From Neofusicoccum parvum (taxonomy: Eukaryota; Ascomycota; Dothideomycetes; Botryosphaeriales; Botryosphaeriaceae): a DNA stretch of 64,000 nt. Shown here piece by piece: positions 55,001-64,000 of this stretch. The position numbers and the translations under genes were made by a program. The stretch covers positions 372,001 through 436,000 of the forward strand of contig CP087219.1 in the NCBI GenBank assembly GCA_020912385.1, written 5' to 3'. Each line of letters begins with the position of its first letter. The stretch's first letter is position 1. Under the pieces are notes generated by a model. The model did not search any database, had not been told where the DNA came from, and was given only the letters and a program-made list of their open reading frames with translations.

Positions 55001-56860
55001 AGGTTTCAAGCTGCTGAACCGTAGGCCACACGGTCATGAGCACCATGCAGACCAAGATGTCGTTGAATTCTACAATTTCCTCTTCGGTGAGGTTTCTGTT
55101 CAGCCTTTTCAATTGCCATGCGGCCGCGGCGGAGCGATCTCCGGCTTCGCGGTTGAGAATTTCTTTCAACTCATGGCTTCCTTTGGTCTCTCTGATCTCT
55201 TCCAGGGAGGAGATAGCTTCGTGGAAATTGTCACTTGACTGATCCTTTAGTTTAGCCTCAAGCTTGTCAAGTAGGTCATCCTGATCCTTTCCTATCTTCC
55301 AACTCTGCCGGAACTTGTCTATCCTGGTCCGGATGAATAGGTGGATGTCCTCGCGATTCCGCTCGGGGACGCCGATCATTTCGATCGATTCATCGGCAGT
55401 GGAGCTGACACCATTGAAGACTTTCTCCGTTCCGGTGAAGAAAAACCGGACTTGGAAGTTCGACTTCTCAAGTTGCGTGGCTTTCTCGATAAGAGAACTC
55501 AGAGTCCTCGCGATATCTTCATCTTTTGCCTGATCAACACCATCGAGAACAAGGAAGAAGACCTTTCGCCGTTTTGATCCGATGCTTTCCGAAAACTTCG
55601 TGATCAGATTGTCCCAGAGGTCATCTGTTGAAAATCCGCTTGGGCTAATACGCTGATCTGAAACAAAGTTCTGATAGGCGACGTCGTTCTCGGTGATTTG
55701 CCAGATAAGCGCAGCCAAAGCGTCGCGGATGGACGTCTCCCTTTTATCCTTACTCTTGGATTGGCCTTTCTCGAGTCTTTCGAAGTAAAAATATGCGATT
55801 GACGCTTGCCAAGTCTGACCAGCAGCTTGCATCTGACCTTGATACTCGCGGTAGAGGTGATCGACCACTGAGTAGCATAGGTGGCTTTTTCCAGTCCCTG
55901 TGGGTCCCTTCAAAGCAAGGACTGGTTTTGCGAGAGCCTTCTCGGTATCCACCCATGCGCGAAAGAAATCGTCTTGGAGGAGCCAGGTGCCTGTCTTTTC
56001 CACAAGTCCTTTCTTGAGGTTTGAATGCATGTCGTTCCAGGAGTTCCATGCGGAGTTCTTCTCATCGAACCCCAAAATTTTCTTGACTGCGACACGTCTG
56101 CGGTTCTTGGCGGTGTCTCTATTCTGTAGTTCCAGGAAATTTCCGGTAATGCTAGTGTTGATGAAGACCTTCGCTCCGAGGACATGCTCCTCTCTCTTCT
56201 GCAAACCCTCAATTTGGCTAAGCTCGTTTTGAAGTCCCCCGTCGTTACCGGCAACTGATTTGAAGACATTCTTGACGCTGCCCAATACCGTTCTTGAATC
56301 TTTCTGGACTTTCGTGTAGATGGCACACACGTTGAGGAAATGTGCCAGGCGCCTGAGAACGATGTTTTGAAGCTCGGCATCCAACTGCGCACCGCGCTTC
56401 GAGCCTTCCACATATCTCGCAACGTCATTCACCACCGTCAGGATGCTGTCCAAGCTTTCCTGAACTCCTTTGATGGTGAAGTTCTTGCGATAATTCTGCG
56501 CCGTCTCGATCACGAGCTGAGTAGCCTTGAAACAAACAGCCGCAGGTGGCCATGCCTAAGAAGATGTTGTTAGCAACTGCTTTCTCAGCCAGCTCTTAAT
56601 AAGCTGAATCAACTGACCGCTGAACCTGCGTCGGCACCAATTTCTCCGACACGTACGAAGAAGTCCATGGTCGTTTTAGCAGCCTCTACACCTTGCGCAT
56701 GCATGCCTCCGGTCCCGAATTTAACCATCTGGCGTCTCATTTCCTCGACTGTTTGCGGGTGTTCGTCCTTGATACGGATTCCTGTTCTCCTCGTGTACTC
56801 TTCCATTGCCAATTGGAAGGCTTCTTCCAGATTCCCTTCTGACTCTGGATCATCCCCCAT
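52009..56860 (-). CDS. NLR-like STAND NTPase (NACHT) with TPR-like C-terminus
   Basis: Three exons (56860-56618, 56555-53646, 53586-52009) give 1576 residues; the last intron has a CTAAC branch point. Residues ~1-230 resemble the helical Goodbye/STAND N-terminal region of fungal NLRs (AWPPAAVCFKATQLV). The NACHT core has a Walker A, GPTGTGKS at about 298-305, and a Walker B, VFFLVLDGVDQ at about 413-423, followed by a winged-helix-like stretch. A ~165-residue acidic Glu/Pro/Thr-rich linker sits at about 850-1013. The rest is TPR-like helices. Near the end come Cys pairs (CCSGSC, VCRDC) and CGKDHDFLILP, a probable zinc-binding module. Fungal NLRs act in non-self recognition and programmed cell death; the ligand is unknown. 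The first splice is supported by the SAAWPP junction. Confidence 0.88.
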
Positions 56861-57591
56861 TTTCGCTGGGTTTGGCTGAACGACAAAGTAATAGCAAGGT
56901 TAGTCAATAGCCAAAGGAAATACCACAGAGAGGAAGATCAAGAAAGCAACCAGGCGCTGTATAGTACCCTAGTCAGAGCACCGTGTATGATTTGGAGGTC
57001 GCGTCTCATGAGCGCAAGGCTCACTCTTATCAATGCATCCTCTTCAATCTTGCTCATGCAACATGGGGGCGGAAGGATCTGTCATATTGCCGAGCTTGCA
57101 GGGCTATTATTATCTTATTGGCGTAAATATCCACATTTCCAGCCAAGGCTTCACATTGGTGCATACTGGCTGTCAATCCTCTCATAGACCCGGTCAGCCG
57201 ATGAGGCTGAATTCAGCCTCACATGGCTTTGGGGTCTGCTTTGAACTACTAACCCAATTGAGGTACTTGATTCATAAGCATCACTATGCAGCCACAATCA
57301 CAAATGGATTTAGCGCCATTTATCCATTTTTTAATCAATGAGATATGGGTACATTAGCACGTGCCAGGAGTGGAGGATGGTCAGCACCCCGGAAATGGAC
57401 AACGCCGCCCGAGATCTGCGCTAAGCAGAACTCATGTATGTAAAGTCGTTATTGGAAACCAGGGTCTACAGTACGATAGCTTTGATATTAGCACAGCGCC
57501 AAGCCTGATCTCATATTTGTGACCGTCCGAAAACTGTGGGTAAATATCAAGATTCAACGGTCATAAATCATATTACCTGTATATGACCCAT
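56861..57591. other. Intergenic between the NLR-like gene and TTI1
   Basis: This holds the upstream region of the NLR-like gene (left end) and the 3' flank of TTI1 (right end). It is moderately AT-rich. No repeat or RNA gene was found. Confidence 0.4.
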
Positions 57592-60500
57592 CTACTCAAC
57601 CGCATCCACACTCACAAAACCCCTCCCTTCCCAATCCCCCGGCCTTCCCCACCCCGCCCTCTTCAACGTGCCCTTCTCAGTCCCACCACCTCCCTTCTGC
57701 GTCCTCCACCTCAGCAACGCCAACCACACCGCATCCGCATTCCTCCTCTCAAACACCTCCCTCACCTCCGCCCTCTCCGCCAAAACCGGCAACAGCAGCT
57801 CCAAAGCCTCCTCAAATGCGCCCTCTCCAATCTGCACCGTCTCGACCACCGCCACGAAAAGCTCCACTAGAGCCTTCCTGACGATCCTCGTTGGAGCAGC
57901 CGTGTAATACGGCTGAACCTCGCCTGCACCACCACCATCACCACTGCCCTTCCCACCGTCCTGAATAAGCAGCGACGTCGCCTTAGCATCTTTCCCCCGC
58001 CCCGGTTTCGCCGCCGTCTGCTTCGCGCCGCCCGAGCGATACAGCGCCACGAGCTGCGGCCACACGCCCTCGACGCGGCCGCGCATAAAATCGCCCGCGA
58101 ACCTGCACGTGACGGCCATGGCCTCGCATGCGCCGGCAACCACATACGCCTCGCCGTCGTGCAGGCGCGGGACGAGCACGGGCCAGAGGGTGTTGACGAG
58201 CGGGAGGAATGAGTTCTCGTGGCGGGCCAGGGCCGGGAAGGTCGTTTGGAGGAGGTCGAGGAGGGAGGTGCGGAGGAGGGGCGACGAGGCGGTTAGGTAG
58301 TGCTGGGTCAGCTGGGAGATGCTGAGGAGGAGGTTGTAGATTTTGGGCGCTGGCGGTGGGGGGTCGGGCGGCGCGGCGGGGGCGTCGTCTTCGTTTTCTG
58401 CTGTTTCGGCGTCCGGTCCTTCGTTGTCGGAGTCGAGTTCGGAGATGAGAGGGCTCTTGGCTTTTTTGTCGAGGTCTTTCCATGGCCGTTGAGGAGTGAG
58501 TTCGGAGGTATCGATATCTTCGGGATCGTCCTGTTTGGCCTCTCGGACTTGGATGTCTTTGAGAGTGGTAATTATGTCGTCGATGGTGGCCATTTGGCCA
58601 GCTTCCTTGATCTTTGTAGTGTCCTCGCCATGTGTTATGGCAAGTTGGGGTGTCTTGACACCTTCCTCTGCAATGCCTTTCAACACAGCGAAGAGTAGTT
58701 CTACTAACCTTGGATAGCCATGGAATGATTCGAGCGCTGCAAAGACACTACCGACAAGATCATCCAGATAAGGGAGAAGCGTAGGCCCGGAGAGTTTGAT
58801 CATCATCAAAAGCACCTGCGGGGCTTGTGGCGAGATGTCGAAAGTGTTGAGTTTCAGTGCTACAGCATTTACGAGGTAGTCGACATTCTCCACGATCAAG
58901 CTACCGACGTCTTTATAGTTGCAAGCAGTTGCGATTATATTGAGACATGTAATGGCGTGACTGCGAAGCTGAGGTATCGGTGATCCTACAAGGTGGACGA
59001 TCGGGTATAACGCATCGACGAGTTCGATCCGGAAATCCTCTTTGAGTGTGTGGGCTTGGAATGCAATAGTTTCCATGGCGAGGGCTTGTAATCTCCAGTC
59101 CGATTGCGAGTCCACAGAGGAATCCTGCAAGACGTCCAGTGAGAAGGAATACGTTTCCTCCAAAAGTTCCTCCCTGGGGCCAATCACGGAATCCCCAAAA
59201 TCAAGGAATTCTATCACGGGTGCGTCATTCTCGCTGGAAGATCTGAGTAGCTGAAGAGCCACCCAAAAGCTTGCCAGTTGAGGGGCTCCATTGCTGGCTT
59301 GAAGTGAATCAACCAACTCTCTTGCGGCGGTTAGCGCGGATTTTGATGTGCTAACATGCTTGACTAAGCCTCGTAGATCATGGATGATCTCTCGCTGAGA
59401 ACTATTGTCGTAGAAGATAGGTTCAAATTCCATGGATGGTCCATCCCTGGTTGGAAGTGACAAGTCCAATGACGTACTAGATCCAGTGGCGGGAGCGATT
59501 TCCTTCAACTTTGTTTGATCAAGGACAGCAGTAGAGATACCATCACGAAGATTCGATGCAACTGCCCGGTCAACAATATCCAGATCAACTTCTTGCTCTG
59601 CTAACAGTTCGTATCCTGTGGAAATCTGATGGATGAGCCTGTGCTTTGCTGAATCGTCAGGGCTCTGCATGATCCGTGGAAGCGAGACTACCCAGCTGTG
59701 TATGCTGGATCGAAGGAGCTCTGAGAATCGCGGATCAGCTGTCAAAACTCGTCGGATTTTGAACTTCATTTCCCCATCTTCATCAGATCCGCACAACACG
59801 ATCATTGTCTCGATCATCATAGCCGCGGAGTCCTTAAGAGACTCCCGGCAGTCCTCGAGGACGGTCAAACAGAGGTCCAATAGAGCCTTCCTGACTTCAA
59901 TGCGGTCGTGCTGGCGGACGCGAATAATGTTGGCTAAGGCGAGCTTCACTTGAGCCGTCGTAGCCTTCAGCCAGGACTGCGTGAGCTTTTGCTCGCTCCC
60001 AGTAGCTTCGTCGCCCGACGGTAAACTTCTGGTCTGCTGGTCGCTTAGAACAGCTTTGAAAAGAAATGATAGCACTTGAAGAGAAAGGCAGAGCAATTCG
60101 TGTGATCGTCGCTGCTTCGTCGCTGGAGTAAGAACTTTTGCGAGGCCCGAGACGATTCCGGGAAGGAAGCTCGCAAGAGCATCTCGATCTTTGAGTGCAT
60201 TGCAGGCAGCTCTCAAAGCTTGTGCGGCAGCAAGCTGGACATCATTGGAGGACACTCCAGTGATGCCCTCCATAATGACGACAATAGCATGGCCTAAGGG
60301 CGGGATGTTGCCCGCGGCAGTTAAGGCCTTCTGTCCTTGCTCGTTTTGATTGTAGGTGATGAATAATTCCGACAAGCACCTGAACCCAGCAGCCTGCAAT
60401 TCCTCCGAGACTACGGATGGCCTGTTCTGGCCTTGGGGACTGCCGCTGACCAGGACTGGCAGTAGAATGAGAAATTGGCGGGTTAATGCCGGATCGACCT

Positions 60501-60819
60501 TGACGCGCCATCCTGTTTGCAGAAGAACTGCCAGGCATTTCAGAGTGAGCTCTAAGGCAGCGACAGGAAGCTTTTGCTTCTCTCTGAGGACGTGAGATAG
60601 AGGAAAGAAAACGTATTCAGCCAGCTTGGCGTCCAGAGCAAGCGGATAGCCGGCTGCCTCTTGCAGTGCGGTGAGAAGATTTCTTAGGGCATCAACGACG
60701 TCTCTGGGATTGCCGTTTTGCGCAGCTACGCGCAGCACAGCCTGGCTGAGCTTGACGCAGTGCGGTTTGAGCTGCAGAAGGTCAGCACGGGCGGAAGAAA
60801 CGGCGACTGGATTAGACAT
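57592..60819 (-). CDS. TTI1: Tel2-interacting protein 1 (Tti1), TTT complex
   Basis: An intronless frame from ATG 60819 (MSNPVAVSSARADLLQL) to 57592 encodes 1075 residues, a usual size for fungal Tti1. The chain is a helical HEAT-type repeat array. The N-terminal LKPHCVKLSQAVLR, the middle block with QLRSHAITCLNIIATACNY, and the C-terminal WPVLVPRLHDGEAYVVAGACEA helices match the family. A low-complexity acidic insert (SELDSDNEGPDAETAENEDD) precedes the last part. Tti1 with Tel2 and Tti2 helps Hsp90 mature PI3K-like kinases (TOR, ATM/ATR types). A TTG extends the frame upstream but there is no earlier ATG. The gene is divergent from PDS5. Confidence 0.88.
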   Translation of the reverse strand: MSNPVAVSSARADLLQLKPHCVKLSQAVLRVAAQNGNPRDVVDALRNLLTALQEAAGYPLALDAKLAEYVFFPLSHVLREKQKLPVAALELTLKCLAVLLQTGWRVKVDPALTRQFLILLPVLVSGSPQGQNRPSVVSEELQAAGFRCLSELFITYNQNEQGQKALTAAGNIPPLGHAIVVIMEGITGVSSNDVQLAAAQALRAACNALKDRDALASFLPGIVSGLAKVLTPATKQRRSHELLCLSLQVLSFLFKAVLSDQQTRSLPSGDEATGSEQKLTQSWLKATTAQVKLALANIIRVRQHDRIEVRKALLDLCLTVLEDCRESLKDSAAMMIETMIVLCGSDEDGEMKFKIRRVLTADPRFSELLRSSIHSWVVSLPRIMQSPDDSAKHRLIHQISTGYELLAEQEVDLDIVDRAVASNLRDGISTAVLDQTKLKEIAPATGSSTSLDLSLPTRDGPSMEFEPIFYDNSSQREIIHDLRGLVKHVSTSKSALTAARELVDSLQASNGAPQLASFWVALQLLRSSSENDAPVIEFLDFGDSVIGPREELLEETYSFSLDVLQDSSVDSQSDWRLQALAMETIAFQAHTLKEDFRIELVDALYPIVHLVGSPIPQLRSHAITCLNIIATACNYKDVGSLIVENVDYLVNAVALKLNTFDISPQAPQVLLMMIKLSGPTLLPYLDDLVGSVFAALESFHGYPRLVELLFAVLKGIAEEGVKTPQLAITHGEDTTKIKEAGQMATIDDIITTLKDIQVREAKQDDPEDIDTSELTPQRPWKDLDKKAKSPLISELDSDNEGPDAETAENEDDAPAAPPDPPPPAPKIYNLLLSISQLTQHYLTASSPLLRTSLLDLLQTTFPALARHENSFLPLVNTLWPVLVPRLHDGEAYVVAGACEAMAVTCRFAGDFMRGRVEGVWPQLVALYRSGGAKQTAAKPGRGKDAKATSLLIQDGGKGSGDGGGAGEVQPYYTAAPTRIVRKALVELFVAVVETVQIGEGAFEEALELLLPVLAERAEVREVFERRNADAVWLALLRWRTQKGGGGTEKGTLKRAGWGRPGDWEGRGFVSVDAVE

Positions 60820-61296
60820 GGCCAACCTGCTGGAAAACGCGGCTTCTTTGCTCCATTGTGCCTGGCCGCGGAAGAGGAGAGAGGTTGGAGACAGGATGCT
60901 ACGGCATGGCGATCTTCCCGTTGGCGGATGGAGGAGACCGGATGCACGCAGGCGTCGGCCTGCAGGCTGTCGGGCGAGCTTCTGTGCGGTTCTAGAGGGT
61001 TGGGCCGGTGAGCCTGGTGAGGTCGGGCTTGGCGGGTCGTCGGGCGGAAGGTGGGCGGGCGGGCAGGAAGCGGAGCTTGAGCGAGTCGCGTCGCCGAAAG
61101 TCAGAAGCCGTCCCAAACGCGTACCACGTCACGCAGCCAGCAACCACCCGCTCCCCTCTCCTCGCCCGCACTCCGACGCGCATCTCCCCAATCCACCACG
61201 CTCCAATTCTACGCGCCCGTCCGTCCTCCTGCGCATCCGCCGGCCCCCCGCAACGCGCTTCGGCGCATCCCACCGCCTCCTGGAGACACCGTCATC
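60820..61296. promoter_or_regulatory. Bidirectional promoter of TTI1 and PDS5
   Basis: Only 477 bp separate the two start codons. The gap is GC-rich with no TATA box, as is common between co-regulated housekeeping genes. Confidence 0.6.
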
Positions 61297-64000
61297 ATGC
61301 CTGGCACGCGCAGTCGCGCTAGCGCCGCAACCCAAGTCCAAGACGACGCAGACCAGCAGCAGGAAGAGACGTCTGGCCTAGTCTTCAATGAACCGCTGAC
61401 ATGGCGCGTCGGCAAGCCCATCCCCGTGGCGGAGCTGCTGCGCCGTCTGCAGGCCCTGTCGCAAGAGCTGCGGGGCATGGAGCAGGAGGAAGCAGAGCGG
61501 GACACCCTGCTGCCCGTCGCGAAGGAGCTGGCATCGCAGAATCTGCTGTCGCATAAAGACCGCGGTGTACGCGCCTGGACCGCCTGCTGTGTCGTTGACA
61601 TGTTCAGGCTCTGCGCGCCTGACGCTCCATACACCGCGTCGCAGCTGAAGGTGAGACGCGCCGCAGTACACCGGTGCGCAACAATTGCTAACCTCTGCCG
61701 CCTAGGATATTTTTATGCTGTTTATCAACACGATATTCCGTGCGCTGTCAGACCCTTCGGATCCCTACAACAGCCAGCATCTCTATGTCTTGAAGTCGCT
61801 GGCGGAGGTTAAGAGCGTCGTTCTGCTCACCGACATTCCCTCGTCGAACAACCTTATGATCGCTCTGTTCACCATCTGCTTTGATGTCTTGTCTGGGCCC
61901 TCGAAAGCTGAGTCGGGCGAGGAGCTGAGCAAAAACGTGGAGCACCACATGACGGCTGTGCTGGCTACCTTGGTCGACGAGGCTCAGGGCCTTCCTGGCG
62001 AGGTCGTGGATGTCATCCTGGCTCAGTTCCTACGCGCTGATCCACGAACCATAACAAGCAACGGTGCCAAGGGAAAGAAGGGAATTCAGATCGACGAGAG
62101 ACAATCGACTCTTTTGCTCAAGGAGGCACCACCGGCATACAACATGGCAAAAAACATCTGCAACTCCTGCGCGGACAAGATGGCAAGGTTGATCAGCCAA
62201 TACTTCAGCTCGGTCATCATGGATGCAACTACTGCGGGCCCGCTGCATGTTCACAAATCTGGGAAGCAACGGGGAAGGACAGAGAGCAGCATCGGAGATG
62301 ACCCTGAGGATGACCGGCCGCGCCAGGTCACAGAGGAGGATCTTCATGAAAGCCGTAAGGCGCACAGGCTTTTGCGTGAGCTTTGGCGGTCAGCGCCCAT
62401 GGTTCTGCAGGATATTGTCCCACAGCTGGAGGCCGAGCTCGGCGCGGAGGACGTCCAGTTGAGAACACTAGCGACGGAGACACTCGGCGACATGGTGTCA
62501 GGAATTGGAGCAGCAGGGCCACCTCCGTCACCAACGTACAACCCGTCCGCATATCCCTCTCAGAGCCTCTCGCCCTCTACAGATCGACTACAGACGTATA
62601 ACTTCCTGACCACGCCAACCTCTCCTCATTCCTTCCCTTCGAGATACCACCAAGTTTATGAAAGCTTTTTGAGCCGCCGCAACGACAAGTCACCAGTCAT
62701 TCGTTCGGTGTGGGTCACGAGCATAGGCAGGATTCTAGCAAGTAATGCCGGTGGTGTCGGTTTGGACCTTGAAGACGAGCAAAGACTACTCAAGTACCTC
62801 GCGGACATGCTGGTCGACGGTGACGAGCGCGTTCGTCTTGCAGCGATCAAGGCGATCGAGAAGTTCGAAATTGACGACATCATCTCAAAGCTTGGAAGCA
62901 GAGGTGGCATTTCCGACTCCGGATCGATTCTTAGCAATCTGGCCGACAGGGTCCGAGACCGCAGGCCCGCCGTCCGTACCGAGGCTACGAACCTACTAGG
63001 AAAGGTCTGGGGAGTTGCTGCTGGCGTAATTGCGGAAGGCAGCGAGCGTGCCACGCAGCTGCTTGGCCCGATACCCTCCCGCATCCTGGATGCATGCTAT
63101 CTCAATGATCTAGACGTCAACGTTCTGATCGACCATGTCCTCTTCGAGCAGCTTCTTCCACTTGGCTACCCCGCAATCAAGAACAAATCTCGCGGTCAAG
63201 ATAGCCAAGCAAATGGAAAGACGGAGCACACCGAAGCCGACTCTGACAAGATTAGGGTCGAACGAGTGCTCATACTTATCAGAGATCTTGTACCACGGTC
63301 GAAGGTTGTCTTGTTCGCTAAGCAAGGAAACCAAGTCATGCTCGCCAAGTACATGGAGGCGCTCTTGAAGAAGTGTGAGGACTACAACGGTGGTGTCATG
63401 GAGAAGGGCGAAAAAGAAACCAAACTCCACCTTGGGAAACTCATTGACTACCACGCAAAAACTCTACCTGAATCCTCACGCGCCTCGGAAGATCTTTGGA
63501 AGTTTGCAAAGATGCACGACCGCCGCGCCTACCAGCTCATCAGATTCTGCATTGCTCCGGATAGTGATTACCGGAAAGTTTACAAGGCCATCAAGGAATT
63601 CACCAAACGGATGGACGATGCTACCGGGTCGACAGCCACAATGCTTGACACATTGATACCCCTGATCTACCGAGCAAGTGTACTGCTATACAACAAGAGC
63701 CACGTACCCGCCATCATCGAATTTTCGCGGACCGATGAGAAGGGTCTTGGCAGCACAGCGCACGAGGTACTCAAGGAGATCTCCTCTCGCAATCCGGACG
63801 TGTTCCGTGGCTACGTGAACGAGATGTGCAAGGCGTTGGAAAGCGAGGCACCTACGGCGAAAAAGCCCAACGGGCCCGGCGCAGTTGACGATCTCAAGGC
63901 ATGTGCCGGTTTCGCCAAACGATTCCCGAAAGATGTTCCGACGGAACGCAAGTTCGTCCAAAGTATGATCAGTTTCGCTCAATACGGTGCGCCCCCCAAG
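61297..64000 (+). CDS. PDS5: Pds5 cohesin-associated protein (Spo76/BimD type), 3' end outside the window
   Basis: Exon 1 (61297-61650) and exon 2 (61706 onward; GTGAGA...CCTAG) read 883 residues in an open frame to the window edge. Family marks include FNEPLTWRVGKPIPVAELL, RAWTACCVVDMFRLCAPDAP, DIFMLFINTIFRALSDP and, later, SRRNDKSPVIRSVWVTSIG followed by DERVRLAAIKAIEKF. These are HEAT repeats. Pds5 binds cohesin's Scc1 and Wpl1 and controls sister-chromatid cohesion and its release; Aspergillus BimD and Sordaria Spo76 are the mould orthologues. The C-terminal portion, usually ~600 more residues with a basic tail, is missing only because the window ends. Confidence 0.92.

Overview
The window reads as nuclear DNA of a filamentous ascomycete (Pezizomycotina). 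The genes have short GT-AG introns of about 50-120 nt with CTAAC/CTAAT-like branch sites. The gene set (Ste14-type methyltransferase, Tti1, Pds5, a Clr5 fragment beside an ankyrin gene, a STAND/NACHT protein with TPR-like tail) is typical of moulds. A class such as Dothideomycetes or Eurotiomycetes is only a guess. All exon boundaries here were read by eye.

Left part (1-7.4 kb) is accessory and decaying. It holds a degenerate ~98-bp tandem repeat with palindromic cores, an orphaned Clr5-domain fragment followed by an ankyrin-repeat frame lacking a clear start, and a secreted cysteine-rich PAN-like gene broken by three stops and a frameshift. It also holds diverged scraps of the ankyrin locus whose differences are partly C-to-T/G-to-A, as expected from repeat-induced point mutation (RIP). 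A conserved mitochondrial BolA-like gene ends this zone.

From about 8.0 to 23.4 kb I find no gene. This GC-rich stretch has poly-T tracts, microsatellites and a hairpin sequence that occurs twice. It ends at a gene for a glycogen-targeting regulatory subunit of protein phosphatase 1 (RVxF motif plus CBM21). Next come an EBP/EXPERA membrane protein, a degenerate fragment, a C2H2 zinc-finger gene with a probable frameshift, a provisional multi-exon gene, a large RING/ZZ-like/SH3 protein, and a four-exon amidase.

The right half has housekeeping and accessory genes interleaved: a provisional small membrane-protein gene, a Ste14-type prenylcysteine methyltransferase divergent from a hexapeptide acetyltransferase, a lone cytochrome P450, and a three-finger C2H2 gene divergent from a small unknown gene. 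A degraded scrap of the P450 3' end lies downstream. A 1576-residue NLR-like STAND protein with an acidic linker follows, then TTI1 (TTT complex, PIKK maturation) divergent from PDS5 (cohesin regulator), which runs off the right edge.

The strongest points for a second look are the NLR-like protein with its linker and cysteine-rich tail, the ~15-kb gene-free stretch, the RIP-like relics, and the 16-bp repeat in the zinc-finger/small-gene promoter. I did not find a clearly new multi-gene system.
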